Assembly: GCA_018817385.1 (NCBI GenBank)
Contig: JAHIUA010000081.1
Location: forward strand, 22,493 to 86,492
Source of the DNA: Pseudomonadota bacterium
GTDB lineage: Bacteria; Desulfobacterota; Desulfobulbia; Desulfobulbales; Desulfocapsaceae
Reading direction: 5' to 3'
DNA length: 64,000 nucleotides
Below, piece after piece: positions 1 to 9,341 of the stretch. Below the pieces are notes generated by a model. It did not search any database, was not told the DNA's origin, and was given only the letters and a program-made list of their open reading frames with translations. The number at the start of each line of letters is the position of its first letter. Position 1 is the first letter of the stretch. The position numbers and the translations under genes were made by a program.

Positions 1-724
1 TCTTGCCCTCAGATGCTACGAAGTCCGCAAATAACTGTGCACTTTCTTTATGCTCTGATGAAGTTAATACAGCGACACGAATCTCAGTTGTTTCAATGAT
101 TTCAGGTGGGATTTCAATCCCCTTGAGGTTCTTTAATTCCGGCCAGTACATCGTGTCTTTCCAGATTATTGCGGCATCCACCTCTTTCCTGACTACTAAG
201 TTGAGTAATTCAACGACGGTCGGGCTTCTTATCACTATGTTTTTTGTAATACCCTCTTTGATTGCAGACCTGCTAAGTATCGCATCAGCCACTCCGCCCA
301 TGGAACACATTTTTGTATTTCCAACTGAGATCCTTACTCCAGGTTTTGCCAGATCATCAAATGATCGTATCTCTTTTGGATTATCCTTATGAATACAAAC
401 CATCGGTACATGTAAGGCAACGTACTGGTGGTTATCTATAAGATCAGGGGCATTTTCGAAAATATGGACGGACCCCGGGACGAAAACGTCTCCTCTTCCT
501 GTATCCCTTATTGTGCTCAAACAGGTAGCTGACCCGGCATAAATTATATTCAGTATTATATCATGCTTCTGCTCGAAGGCCGCTTGGACTTCTTCCATTG
601 CTTTTTGCATACCTTTGCCTACATAGACAATGAGCGTCTTGTCTTTTGGGTCGCATTCGACAACAAAAAGCATACACACCCCAAGAACCAGAAGCAACGC
701 TAGCGCAATCATTCTTTTCGACAT
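1..724 (-). CDS. ModA-like periplasmic substrate-binding protein (3' end cut by window)
   Basis: This minus-strand reading frame is open from an ATG at 724 to the window edge, about 241 residues. It starts with a basic, hydrophobic signal segment (MSKRMIALALLLVLG) with a Cys near the cleavage region, so it could be a lipoprotein. Then come features of the type-II periplasmic binding fold used by molybdate/tungstate ModA proteins: an LIVYVGKGM strand, an IYAGSATCL loop, GRGDVFVPGS, and later VDAAIIWKDT. A strong ribosome site (GGGAGG) lies 8 nt before the ATG. ModA-type proteins deliver oxyanions to a membrane ABC transporter; the exact ligand cannot be read here. The transporter genes, if linked, lie outside the window. 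The fold assignment is fairly safe, the ligand is not. Confidence 0.8.
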   Translation of the reverse strand, partial: MSKRMIALALLLVLGVCMLFVVECDPKDKTLIVYVGKGMQKAMEEVQAAFEQKHDIILNIIYAGSATCLSTIRDTGRGDVFVPGSVHIFENAPDLIDNHQYVALHVPMVCIHKDNPKEIRSFDDLAKPGVRISVGNTKMCSMGGVADAILSRSAIKEGITKNIVIRSPTVVELLNLVVRKEVDAAIIWKDTMYWPELKNLKGIEIPPEIIETTEIRVAVLTSSEHKESAQLFADFVASEGK

Positions 725-838
725 CTTAGATCCTCCCGTAAGCTTCCCTATTTATGAAATAGTACGACTGCTTATTTTTCACATTATCAAAAAAACGTTA
801 TTGTAACAAATTGTACGATAGTAATTTGTCTTTAAATC

Positions 839-882
839 AGAAAGATAGACACAACGTAGTACAATTCTCTGTCCATCTTTCT
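839..882. promoter_or_regulatory. Inverted repeat upstream of the ModA-like gene
   Basis: AGAAAGATAGACA at 839-851 is mirrored by TGTCCATCTTTCT at 870-882 (12 of 13 pairs, 18-nt loop). It lies about 115 bp upstream of the ModA-like start. It may be an operator, or a hairpin terminator for reading from the right. There is no clear T-run, so a protein-binding site or mRNA structure is as likely. The rest of 725-1188 shows no convincing gene: frames around 1060-1188 hold short stop-broken peptides only. Confidence 0.35.
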
Positions 883-1188
883 GCTACGAGTAGACATAAA
901 TAAAGATCTCAAGAGATAGTATAAAATGATATAATGAGGCCAGTCGTCATTTGATGGGTATCAGCTCCCAATCAGAAAAAGTATTCTTTGGCAACCTAAA
1001 CTATTTAAGAAAAACTGCATTTTGAGACTATTCCTGACAAGATCTCGAGCAAAGAGGTTGAGACGGATGGCCACGGAGTTTTAAATCGAAGGTTTGAAGA
1101 AACAGTAGTATCCTAACGTTGAGAAGACATACGGGAAGTTAGAGCTGGTAAGGCAGATCTCAACTACTTCTCGAAGAGTAACTCCATC

Positions 1189-2769
1189 TCATTCTTCTAT
1201 TGTTCCGTCTTTTTTACCTTCCTCATACCAATCTAGTCCGCCATACAACTTATCGGAACATTCCATGCACATCCCGTGGCTGAATACTGCCTTTGAATGT
1301 TCAGAGATATATTGATCGACTTGCTGCCAAAAACCTGCATCATTTCTTATTTTATGACATATGGAGCAAATGGGAATAATCCCCTGTAAGGTTTTAATCT
1401 CATCCAGTGATTTTTGAAGCGCAACGACCAGTTTTTCTCTTTCTATGTCTGCCTTCTTTTTTTCAGTGACATCCTCAAAAACACAGGCAAAATGATTTTC
1501 GGCTGGCTGATAAGCTGAAATAAAAAAATATTTATCCAATTCTACACTATAGTTTTCAAAACAAACGGAATCTCCGGACAGGGCAACCTTGCCATACGTG
1601 TCAATCCAAGACTTTTCAGTACCAGGAAGAACCCCCAGCGCAGTTTTGCCTATCAAATCTTCTGCTTTCAGACCTGTTATTTTTTCAAATATTGGGTTGA
1701 CAGCCAAAAACTTGCAATCAATTGGCTGATTGTCATTATCAAAAATAATCTCATGCAGGGAAAAACCATTGATCATACCGTTAAAGAGAGATTTATACTG
1801 ATGATTGGATGCCTTGAGATCCGAAGTACGTTCAGTAACGATCTGTTCAAGATTATCAACGTGGTTTCGTAACTTCTTCGACATATGGTTAAAAGCATCA
1901 GCCATTTCGCTTAAATCATTAGTAAACGGCACCTGGACTTCTTCACCTAAATGTTCATCGTTTTCACTAATCTGAATTGCTTTCTTCCTTATCCGACTTA
2001 GCGGCTTAACCATAAAAAATCTAGAAATAAGAAATTGAACAAACATTAAAAAACAAAAGGAAATGGCTAAAACAATCAAGGTGTTCCTAGAGTACTCATC
2101 AGCGTTCGCATACGCTTTAGAAAGTGGGATCTTGATTGAAATTGCAGAGACAACATCATCCACCTTTCGCCCAAAGCTGCGCTCGCGGCCATACTTGTCA
2201 CTTAAGCCTTTAGGGGCATTTTCAGGAATAGTGTGGCAACGAAGACAGGATTCCTCCATTACTTCGCCACGTTTGAGAATCATAAAATAATATTGGCCGT
2301 CTACCTCGCGAATGAGTGTACGTTCTTTTAACAGAGGATTTGTGTTGAGATCCTGTAAAAAAGATTTCTCAAAATCATCGGCTTCATTTTCAGGACTACG
2401 CGCATTGATAGCACACTCCTTATAATAGAAGTCCTCTGAGCCTAATAATTTAAAATATTTATCTATTTCACGGACTGCAAAGGTTGACGACATCCAGCTT
2501 GGCTCAAAGTAATCCTCAGAACGATACGAATCAGAAAGTTTAAAAACCGCTGGTTTAAGTTGTTTTGTGAAAAATGTATGGGTCGCAAGATTTCTATCTA
2601 AAATGATTTTTGCCTTTTCTTGGGCCTCTATCAATGCTTGCTTCTGCATACGTGTTTTGTCGATCATGAAAATAAAGATTGAAACAAGAATCATCACGAT
2701 AGCAATGCTGAGATTAAGACATATGCTGAGGCTGATTTTATGCTTGTGACTACCTTGATTTTTTTTCAT
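1189..2769 (-). CDS. Membrane haem-type sensor: DUF3365/Tll0287-like + HAMP + PAS, no kinase domain
   Basis: 526 residues. Order: an N-terminal membrane helix (about 11-34); a periplasmic region with ESCLRCH near residue 180, a CxxCH c-type haem motif as in Tll0287-like/DUF3365 sensor domains; a second membrane helix (about 230-255); HAMP with a coiled-coil (about 256-325); and a PAS domain (about 330-445). The C-terminal tail carries CSICHKIRND and HGMCMEC, a Cys-rich motif often seen at the end of deltaproteobacterial PAS and receiver proteins. No histidine-kinase, GGDEF or methyl-accepting domain follows, so output must go through the Cys-rich tail or a partner. Likely a redox or gas sensor in the inner membrane; this is inference from the domains. 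It is monocistronic, with no obvious partner within 1 kb. Start ATG at 2769 is followed directly by a Lys-rich stretch and the first membrane helix. Confidence 0.75.
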   Translation of the reverse strand: MKKNQGSHKHKISLSICLNLSIAIVMILVSIFIFMIDKTRMQKQALIEAQEKAKIILDRNLATHTFFTKQLKPAVFKLSDSYRSEDYFEPSWMSSTFAVREIDKYFKLLGSEDFYYKECAINARSPENEADDFEKSFLQDLNTNPLLKERTLIREVDGQYYFMILKRGEVMEESCLRCHTIPENAPKGLSDKYGRERSFGRKVDDVVSAISIKIPLSKAYANADEYSRNTLIVLAISFCFLMFVQFLISRFFMVKPLSRIRKKAIQISENDEHLGEEVQVPFTNDLSEMADAFNHMSKKLRNHVDNLEQIVTERTSDLKASNHQYKSLFNGMINGFSLHEIIFDNDNQPIDCKFLAVNPIFEKITGLKAEDLIGKTALGVLPGTEKSWIDTYGKVALSGDSVCFENYSVELDKYFFISAYQPAENHFACVFEDVTEKKKADIEREKLVVALQKSLDEIKTLQGIIPICSICHKIRNDAGFWQQVDQYISEHSKAVFSHGMCMECSDKLYGGLDWYEEGKKDGTIEE

Positions 2770-2851
2770 ACAAAGGCCTTAAGTAAGATTGTGGGGGGAT
2801 TGGCCAAAAGCCCAATATAACGCTTGGAGAGAAACAGAAGGATTAATCTTT

Positions 2852-4016
2852 TTAAGAAAACAGCTCGCTAAGTCCTTCCGCATAACTACTTGTAACATTT
2901 TCTGCCTCTTCAGACAAATCTGTGGGTGATGTCCGGAACGGGCAAATTGCCAAAGTATGATATAGCGCTATTTCTCTTAGTTTGTCCCTCCGAAAATCGT
3001 AAAATTTTCTGATGGTCAGTTTAGCTTTGTTGTTAAAACCCTCAACGATCCCTATGAGAATGCCTTTTGGGCATGAAAGTAGTTGAGGTTCAGCTCCTTG
3101 TTTTCACGAATAGTCCGGGCAAACTTTTTGAGCTCAGGAAGACTGCGATGACGCATGACATCCCTGGTCCATTCATCTGTAACTGTACTTGCCCAATGTG
3201 GGCATTTATAAGTCCAAAGGTGGTCAAAATCCTCTTTGAGGAGATACGCCTTAACAGTACGAAGGTTCATGCCGAGTATCTCTCGTAATCGTACCCTGGC
3301 AGCACCACGAACTCGTTTCTTTTTCTTGAGAAAGAGCCACCTGCTGTTTTTTAGATATGCTGGTTTGTTCTCGTCATTGAGCTTTTTCACCTCTGTGCGG
3401 CGGACCTCATCAACCGCCTTGAGGTTGGCAACGACATGGAAACGATCAAGGACATGCACTGCCTCATTGAGCCGGTCGGCAATGACGGTGATGTAAGGCG
3501 TCCACATATCTGAACAGACAAACTGAATAGCTTTGCAGCGCTGGTCACCGAGAAAATCACAGAAGGCATGTAGGGTCTTTTTCTTTCACTCTTTGCCAAT
3601 CCAGAGCAATCGTCGACAATGCTTGTCGATCTGATAGACAAGAGTGAGATAGTTCTGACCATTATGATACTGGATCTCATCGACACCAATGACTGTGATA
3701 TTGTCGAGATCTCGATGTTCAAGCCCCAGTGGACAACCCAGCTCACGGCATCGGCAACAATGTCCCAGGAGACCCTGAAGGCAACAGCCGTCTCCTTCCA
3801 GGACATCTTACGTGCCCAGTGGGCCAGAAAGGCTGCGAACTGTTTGATCACCGGAGATTTGCCGGTTGACCAAGGTACCTGCTCAACAACAACCTTGTTG
3901 CAGATCCTGCAATCAACCCGGCGCATGGAGTAGAGCAGAATAAGCATGATATTCCAAATCGGTGGCAGGAGAAATTTTCGATAGGCGATATGGGGGCGAT
4001 CGTCGATAGCGGACAC
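2852..4016 (-). pseudogene. Decayed ISL3-family transposase
   Basis: Reading on the minus strand gives an ISL3-type transposase in pieces. The N-terminal part (MRRVDCRICN, then LAHWARKMSWKE) runs to about 3725, where a frameshift moves to HRDLDNITVIGVDEIQ, with the first catalytic Asp in GVDE. An in-frame TGA (3586-3588) stands where family members have Arg (GKE-stop-KKKTLHAF). Reading continues to about 3060, where a second frameshift leads into GIVEGFNNKAKLTIRKF and a natural stop at 2852. Two frameshifts plus one nonsense codon make it dead. Outer ends are uncertain: GTGGGGGG at 2791 and its complement near 4080-4087 could be relics of terminal inverted repeats, but no target duplication is visible. 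Confidence 0.9.
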
Positions 4017-4239
4017 GAATGAAACCCCTTGAAGAGGGAAAGAATTTATGGAAGGATAACCTACTGAACTTGACCCGCCCCCCCCACCAAAACTGTTAGT
4101 TGTCAGATCTAGTAGAAACGACTACATTCTAAGCGCCGTTTGGTCACTAGTTAAATACTCACCTGACAAAAAACACATGTAACATCAACCACAACGCCCT
4201 GCTGTATACAGAGGGCGAGAACTATATTTGAGGTCTCGT

Positions 4240-4536
4240 ATGAATTCGTATTATTTTATTCTTGAAGTTGAACCGCAGCTTGAAAATCCTTTGATTGCCA
4301 ACGTTTCCAGGGCAGTTGCTCATATATGGGTGTTGGCAACCGATATAGATGAAGCAAGAGATGTCGTACTTCGTTTTCTTAAGTCTGACCGTTGGGAGGC
4401 AACAGAGGAAAAGGATGCTTATTTACTAACTCCAGAGCGGATAGCTGGACTGGGAACTGAAGAATTGTCGAATTATCAAGCAGCTCAATCAGAAGGAATC
4501 CACGCGAAGTTTTATTACTGGCATAGGTCTGAGTGA
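4240..4536 (+). CDS. Small hypothetical protein, 98 aa
   Basis: I do not recognise a family. The ATG at 4240 is preferred over an upstream TTG because GAGG lies 7 nt before it. The protein starts MNSYYFILEVEP, has a central helix-forming stretch (IDEARDVVLRFLKSDRWEA) and ends YYWHRSE. It is acidic and soluble, without signal peptide or membrane helix. It stands alone between the dead ISL3 element and the transporter operon. The residue pattern looks coding (mixed alpha/beta, no low-complexity), but nothing shows its role. Confidence 0.6.
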   Translation: MNSYYFILEVEPQLENPLIANVSRAVAHIWVLATDIDEARDVVLRFLKSDRWEATEEKDAYLLTPERIAGLGTEELSNYQAAQSEGIHAKFYYWHRSE

Positions 4537-4940
4537 TCAAGTGTCGCTTACCACGGAGTAACGAAATAACGGCCAGGAAAGACTGAGGTAGTCAAGTAAA
4601 AGTGGTGTAGACGAGTGATAAAGCACCAGACTCAATTGGCACTAACCACCTGAAGTTACGTTCACCAAAATAAAACCGTCCAAAAATAAAAATTCATACT
4701 GAGCATCCCTATATCTGACCTGAGCTGAACCAAGCATGACATTCACAGTAGAAAGGTCAATTATTGAAGAATGCGGTAGTGATTGAGATGCCCCCTGGCA
4801 GTTTCAGTAGCCACCAAACAGTCAGAGAAACTGGTGTGGTCCATAGTATTTTACTGTTTCGATAAAGGTGGTCAGCTCATACTCCGTTTAAATCTTGGGC
4901 TGCTCAGGTTCGCTGATTACCATTACGATAGGGCAGCTAC
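4537..4940. other. Gene-free gap of about 400 bp
   Basis: No credible reading frame was seen. The only recognisable item is the 38-bp repeat copy at 4713-4750. No T-rich hairpin that could serve as terminator for the FmdE operon was found near 4880-4940. Confidence 0.5.
4713..4750 (+). repeat. 38-bp direct repeat, left copy
   Basis: The stretch from ATCTGACCTGAGCTG to CATTCACAGTA is repeated in the same orientation at 8782-8819 with 36 of 38 identical bases. The two copies enclose the FmdE and ABC-transporter operon almost exactly. They may be remnants of an inserted element or a duplicated boundary sequence. Confidence 0.8.
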
Positions 4941-5552
4941 CTAGATTTTCTGTTCGACTTTCCGATAGCAAGGTATACACAGAGTCTTTTTATCAAAACG
5001 ACGAGTCCTGGACTCCATGGTTTGTTCACCACAATCCTCACAGGTCATGGAATGCAGTACACGTGCCGGCCGTGGTGGTCTGGTTTGCAGTTTTTCAATA
5101 GAAAACATATCTTCCAGCGACAGTGACATGAACCTGTTTTCCAGTAGGATTCGGAGCTCGGCTAGCTTCTGACTACCCTCTTTCGACAGGATCCCAGCGC
5201 TTTTTTCTGCCATCATGTCAGCTAGTGCCCAATAATTCTCACCACGGCAATCCGGTCTTAACAGGAACCGAATACCCTTGTTGTTTTCTCGATCATAAAA
5301 AGAAAAGGCTGTCTTGCCGTAATCTTGGTGAATCAGATTGCCCTTGCCATAGGTGCAGCCGATAAGATACTGAATAGCATCCACACCGCACATATCTGTT
5401 TCAGTAATACAAACAAGGGCTGCCGATGGAGTATCTGGAAATTCTTTTGTGACATATTCAGCCACCCGAATACCGATGGCAAGTCCCGGGCACTTATGCC
5501 CATGGAATGCTATTGTATCTTCAATTGTCTGTTTTGGGTAAGTACATGTCAT
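4941..5552 (-). CDS. FmdE family protein with C-terminal zinc-ribbon
   Basis: 203 residues. The N-terminal domain has the FmdE signature: FHGHKCPGLAIGIR near residue 13, TETDMCGVDAIQYLIGCT near 50, and GKGNLIHQDYGKTAF. The conserved His and Cys residues are in place for metal binding. The C-terminus has CEDCG and CIPC (about 172-193), a DksA/TraR-like zinc knuckle common in this family. FmdE proteins are named after a protein of the molybdenum formylmethanofuran dehydrogenase operon, but in bacteria they occur without that enzyme, often beside metal uptake genes. Here it is the last gene of the transporter operon, 12 bp after the ATPase, so a role in handling the imported metal is likely but unproven. 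Confidence 0.88.
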   Translation of the reverse strand: MTCTYPKQTIEDTIAFHGHKCPGLAIGIRVAEYVTKEFPDTPSAALVCITETDMCGVDAIQYLIGCTYGKGNLIHQDYGKTAFSFYDRENNKGIRFLLRPDCRGENYWALADMMAEKSAGILSKEGSQKLAELRILLENRFMSLSLEDMFSIEKLQTRPPRPARVLHSMTCEDCGEQTMESRTRRFDKKTLCIPCYRKVEQKI

Positions 5553-5564
5553 TTTCAGCTCCTT

Positions 5565-6329
5565 TCAATTAAAATGATCTTCCGGGACTATGACCGGACA
5601 ATTGTCAATATGATGAATTGAGACAGGAAGCCCATACACATTCTCAATTATATCCGCCGATATGGTGGAGCGGTCACATACCGCATGAACATAACCGTCT
5701 TTCAGAAAGCAATAACGATCGGCGTACCGTAGGGCACTGTTGAGATCGTGCATGGTCATCACAGCAGCAATCCGGTGGTTATCCACAATTTTTCTGATGA
5801 TCGATAATATATTTATCTGGTTTCGCAAATCGAGTGAACTGGTTGGTTCGTCAAGCAGCAGCAGTCGCGGTTCCTGAACGAGCGCACGAGCAATAGCCAC
5901 CTTTTGCAATTCACCTCCACTCAGTTCATCTATATAGCGTAAAGAAAGCCGAGCAAGATCGAGTTGCTGCAACGCTGAATCGGCAACTTTCATGTCCCGT
6001 TCTGCGACCCGCCATCTGATATGTGGTTTTCTTCCCATCAGCACCGTATCGAAAACCGTCAACCGACTAGTCTCGCAACGCTGGGCAACATAGCCGATAC
6101 TGAGGGCAATCTCGTTGGGTTTCATTTTCAGGACGTTGCGATCCTCGACTAGAATAGTTCCTGTATTAGGACTATGTATACTATTAATACATTTGAGCAG
6201 AGTCGTTTTGCCGACGCCATTTGGTCCGAGTATTGCCAACAATTCTCCAGGTTCCACATTAAGGTTGATGTCGGAAAGGATACGATGACCGTTGTAGCCG
6301 AATGCGAGTCGTTTGATGGCTAGAATCAT
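5565..6329 (-). CDS. ABC transporter ATP-binding protein, FecE/BtuD type
   Basis: 254 residues, the normal length for the family. Walker A GPNGVGKTT (about 36-44), signature LSGGELQKVAIARAL (about 137-151), Walker B LLLLDEPTSSLD (about 157-168) and the switch His in MTMHDLNSA are all present, so it should be active. It energises uptake of a metal chelate through the FecCD-type permease encoded just upstream; the two genes overlap by 4 nt (ATGA), indicating translational coupling. Substrate specificity is set by the binding protein, not by this subunit. Confidence 0.95.
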   Translation of the reverse strand: MILAIKRLAFGYNGHRILSDINLNVEPGELLAILGPNGVGKTTLLKCINSIHSPNTGTILVEDRNVLKMKPNEIALSIGYVAQRCETSRLTVFDTVLMGRKPHIRWRVAERDMKVADSALQQLDLARLSLRYIDELSGGELQKVAIARALVQEPRLLLLDEPTSSLDLRNQINILSIIRKIVDNHRIAAVMTMHDLNSALRYADRYCFLKDGYVHAVCDRSTISADIIENVYGLPVSIHHIDNCPVIVPEDHFN

Positions 6330-7396
6330 CGCCGTCCTCCTCGTATGATTAACCAGAAAAATGCTGGTGCGCCAAGGAAGGCCGTTAGAACTGACACCGG
6401 TAAAACGTTAGGAGCCAATATCAACCTCGCAACTGTGTCGGACACGAGCAGCAACACGGCTCCGACAAGAAAACAAGCCGGCAGCAAGAACCTGTGATCT
6501 GAACCAATAATCCGTCGAACCATGTGCGGCACTACCAGACCGACAAAACCGATGATTCCCAAGAATGCAATTATAACCGCTGTCAACATCGAGGCGAGCA
6601 GCATTCCCGTCATCCGGACACGACCTACCCGAACCCCAAGGCTCTTGGCTGTCTCGTCACCTGCGTCAATAGCATTATAGTTCCAACTATTTCCAAAAAA
6701 GTAGAGTACACAGACAACAGTAACTGTAGAAATAAATCCCAACTCTGTCCAGGTTGCTCTGGCGGTATCGCCAAAGGTCCAGAATACCATGGCCGCCAGT
6801 TGCATATCATCAGCAAAGAACTGTAAGAACATGGTTCCTGCTGTAAAAAATGCTCCCAAGGCTACACCGGTGAGTATCATTACTTCTGGTGAGGCTCCGC
6901 GCGTTCTGGTCACACCTATAATCAATAAAGAAGTGCCGATACTGAAAAGAAAAGCCGATGCGGTGGTAATATATGGATTGGTAATTGAGATAGCGCCCAC
7001 ATTGCTGGAGGTCATAACACCGCCCCCCAGTACCATAACAGATAACGCTGCACCAAAGGCTGCAGCATGGGAGATTCCAAGGGTAAATGGCGATCCGAGC
7101 GGATTGCGTAATATCGATTGCATAACAGCACCGGCAACAGCCAGACCAGCTCCGGCGACAATGGCGGCTAATGCCTGGGGCAACCTGATGTTCCAGACAA
7201 TTATCTTGGTTTGTACAGAAGTTGCCATCCCTATCAGACTTTTGGCCACCGAGGACATTGATATGTTTGTGGCTCCTAGAGAGATGGCCACAACTAGGAT
7301 TGCAGTAAGGCCAATAGCTACAATCAGAATAAACAGTTTTTTTCTACCAATGTATTGTTGATATTCCTCCGGCACTTGGCCGTGATCAAAATGCAT
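6326..7396 (-). CDS. FecCD-family ABC transporter permease
   Basis: 356 residues with about ten membrane helices. Family landmarks: RLPQALAAIVAGAGLAVAGAVMQ near residue 75, NPLGSPFTLGISHAAAFGA, and GLVVPHMVRRIIGSDHRFLLP near 285, the loop that contacts the ATPase. It forms the inner-membrane channel, probably as a homodimer, for a siderophore-, cobalamin- or oxyanion-type ligand. It lies 2 bp after the binding-protein gene and overlaps the ATPase gene. Confidence 0.95.
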   Translation of the reverse strand: MHFDHGQVPEEYQQYIGRKKLFILIVAIGLTAILVVAISLGATNISMSSVAKSLIGMATSVQTKIIVWNIRLPQALAAIVAGAGLAVAGAVMQSILRNPLGSPFTLGISHAAAFGAALSVMVLGGGVMTSSNVGAISITNPYITTASAFLFSIGTSLLIIGVTRTRGASPEVMILTGVALGAFFTAGTMFLQFFADDMQLAAMVFWTFGDTARATWTELGFISTVTVVCVLYFFGNSWNYNAIDAGDETAKSLGVRVGRVRMTGMLLASMLTAVIIAFLGIIGFVGLVVPHMVRRIIGSDHRFLLPACFLVGAVLLLVSDTVARLILAPNVLPVSVLTAFLGAPAFFWLIIRGGRR

Positions 7397-7398
7397 GG

Positions 7399-8496
7399 CT
7401 ATTTAAGTGGGACATTTTTGAATGCCAGATTCTTAAAGAGTCCATTCATGGTGGCAAAGACCGGTTTACCTACGAGAAACCTATATATCTCATCAGCTTT
7501 CTCGTCTGGTTCGATATCAGCAAATTGCTCGGGATAGAGCAATTTACCAATGTAGTATGCGTTAGCTAGAATAGAACCGTAATTTTTCGTATACCAGTTA
7601 TAGGGAAGCAAGCCATATACCCGGTTATTTTTCACCGAACTAAGTGCCTGATACGCCGGATCTGTTTTTAGCTCATGCAAGCCGCCGACCTTATCTCCTA
7701 ACTGCAGAGTTGACAGGTCAAGAAAAAGGTAATCCGGATTCCAGGCAACAATCTTTTCCTTGGCAATGTTGGAGTTGCTCAACTCCTTTTTTGTCATCGC
7801 TGGATCATTGGCAAGATTGTGGGCTTGAACAAAATTGAAAGGAGGATATGTAGGTTCAGTTGACTGAAATCCATGCGCCCCTTTGAAAGCCACGCCTCCC
7901 AGGTACACTTTCGGACGCTTTTCAGCCGGAACATCTTTGGTACGTTGTTCAAGATCTGAAATGGTTTGTTCAAAAAATGAAATAACTTGTTCAGCACGTT
8001 CTTCCCTTCCAAGAACAGAGCCCATGAGACGAAGAGATTTATACAATTCTGGACGAAGATAACTAAGGCTCCCGTAGTTAAGAACAACCACCGGGATACC
8101 GGTTTTCTCTTGAAGTTCTGATGGATTGTAGCCCATCTGGGAATATGTTTTGAAAATCACCTGGGGTTGTGGTGTAAGAGTCAAAATCTGCTCTGGATTA
8201 TCGTGCCCCCGAAACTCCCCAAAAATCGGCATCTTCTTAAACTGTGGATTAGCAAGAGCATACGGCCGAGCGTCAAACTTCCTTTGCTTGGTTTCGATAC
8301 TGTCAACACCGACAATCCTATCCTGAGCCTGAAGATAGGTGAGCAATCGGAGACATCCAGAGCCTGAGCAGATAACATAATCTATGGAATCGGGAAGCTG
8401 AACTGTTTTGCCGGTGACATCTGTTACAGTTTTCGCAGAGACCCCACTACAGAGCAAGAAATTGATAAATATAACAAAAAACAATCGTGTAACCAT
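7399..8496 (-). CDS. Periplasmic metal-chelate binding protein (FecB/TroA superfamily)
   Basis: 365 residues with a Sec signal peptide (VTRLFFVIFINFLLCSGVSAK). A helical-backbone binding fold follows: TVTDVTGKTVQLP, YVICSGSGCLRLLTYL, FGEFRGHDNPEQIL, a long linker helix with GREERAEQVISFFE, then PDYLFLDLSTLQLG. It is the first gene of the operon and would capture the substrate. Family members carry iron chelates, cobalamin, or in anaerobes tungstate and molybdate. The adjacent FmdE gene fits a metal substrate but does not identify it. Upstream a weak promoter can be proposed on the minus strand (TTGACC at 8586-8581, TAAGCA at 8563-8558), overlapping a GTTC-N5-GAAC dyad. Confidence 0.92.
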   Translation of the reverse strand: MVTRLFFVIFINFLLCSGVSAKTVTDVTGKTVQLPDSIDYVICSGSGCLRLLTYLQAQDRIVGVDSIETKQRKFDARPYALANPQFKKMPIFGEFRGHDNPEQILTLTPQPQVIFKTYSQMGYNPSELQEKTGIPVVVLNYGSLSYLRPELYKSLRLMGSVLGREERAEQVISFFEQTISDLEQRTKDVPAEKRPKVYLGGVAFKGAHGFQSTEPTYPPFNFVQAHNLANDPAMTKKELSNSNIAKEKIVAWNPDYLFLDLSTLQLGDKVGGLHELKTDPAYQALSSVKNNRVYGLLPYNWYTKNYGSILANAYYIGKLLYPEQFADIEPDEKADEIYRFLVGKPVFATMNGLFKNLAFKNVPLK

Positions 8497-9341
8497 TTTG
8501 GACCTCTTAAAAAAACTCCAGGTATGAAGAAAATATATTTCGTGTTACGTGCATATCTGCTTAACAGTTCACAAAGAACAGGTCAAGAAAAAGTAACACA
8601 TAATAGAAATTCGTGTGCCCCCTGTGTTGTGATAATATTAAAAAACTGTGAGAGAGGGAGAATTGAATTGAAGTTTTTGGAAGTTATGTTTCTTACCGAA
8701 AAAATAGTGTTTGTAACTTTCTTTGGGCAATAATAACCGAAAAAAAAAGATGGAAGGTTGAGGTGCCCTGATCGTCTCTAGATCTGACCTGAGCTGGACC
8801 AAACATGACATTCACAGTAAGATAAGGTTTGAGGGTGACTAAAATTTCAACGGGTTTCTGTCAGCAACCCAACATATTGGATTTATGTTATTTTTTGTAA
8901 CTATGCAGATCTAATTCATAAACTCCTGTCAGTTTCTTTACCGCCTATACTGTAAGCCACCAAGGGGTTGGTTATAAGCCATGAGATTTGTGCAAATAAT
9001 TGGACACAGTATGGCACCAATAATTTTCTGGGTCTGCCAATATGCAGACAGGAACCCGGTTGAAAAATGACTTGTTTCACTACGAGATTTTTTGAGGATC
9101 TCTTCGTTCCACAATTCATTTTTCAACCTGCGTCTTGATCCTGATGGGTGACTGGTGCGGTGAAGATGTAAACCTGATAGATGCAACCATGGTTGCCTGA
9201 TTCATACGTGACAGCAGTTTTATCGCTGTAGGAGATCACCAGGAAACACTTAACCGGCTGGTAAATCGAGATGCTATGTACCAGCATCCATCATGGTAAA
9301 ATTCAGCCCAGTTATAATGTCTTTCCCGCTGTAAAGTACAA
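8497..9341. other. Long gene-poor stretch (about 840 bp)
   Basis: It holds the upstream region of the binding-protein gene (to about 8700) and the right copy of the 38-bp repeat. From about 8830 to 9340 the sequence shows no family signature; the short open frames here (for example minus 8938-9186) look random. It may be decayed sequence downstream of the secreted-protein fragment. Confidence 0.5.
8782..8819 (+). repeat. 38-bp direct repeat, right copy
   Basis: Same orientation as 4713-4750, differing at two positions (A/G and G/A transitions). It lies about 285 bp upstream of the first gene of the transporter operon, so the pair delimits a segment of about 4.1 kb. Confidence 0.8.

Noticed and set aside
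3..392. Plus-strand open frame of 129 codons at the window start
   Set aside because: It is the antisense shadow of the ModA-like gene, which has a signal peptide, ribosome site and family motifs on the minus strand.
1020..1188. Remnant of an IS3-type transposase
   Set aside because: Short peptides such as EKTYGKLEL faintly recall one, but stops are frequent and no second motif supports it.
8938..9186. Minus-strand 82-codon frame as a gene
   Set aside because: No ribosome site, no family-like pattern and unusual composition; overlapping alternative frames are equally long.
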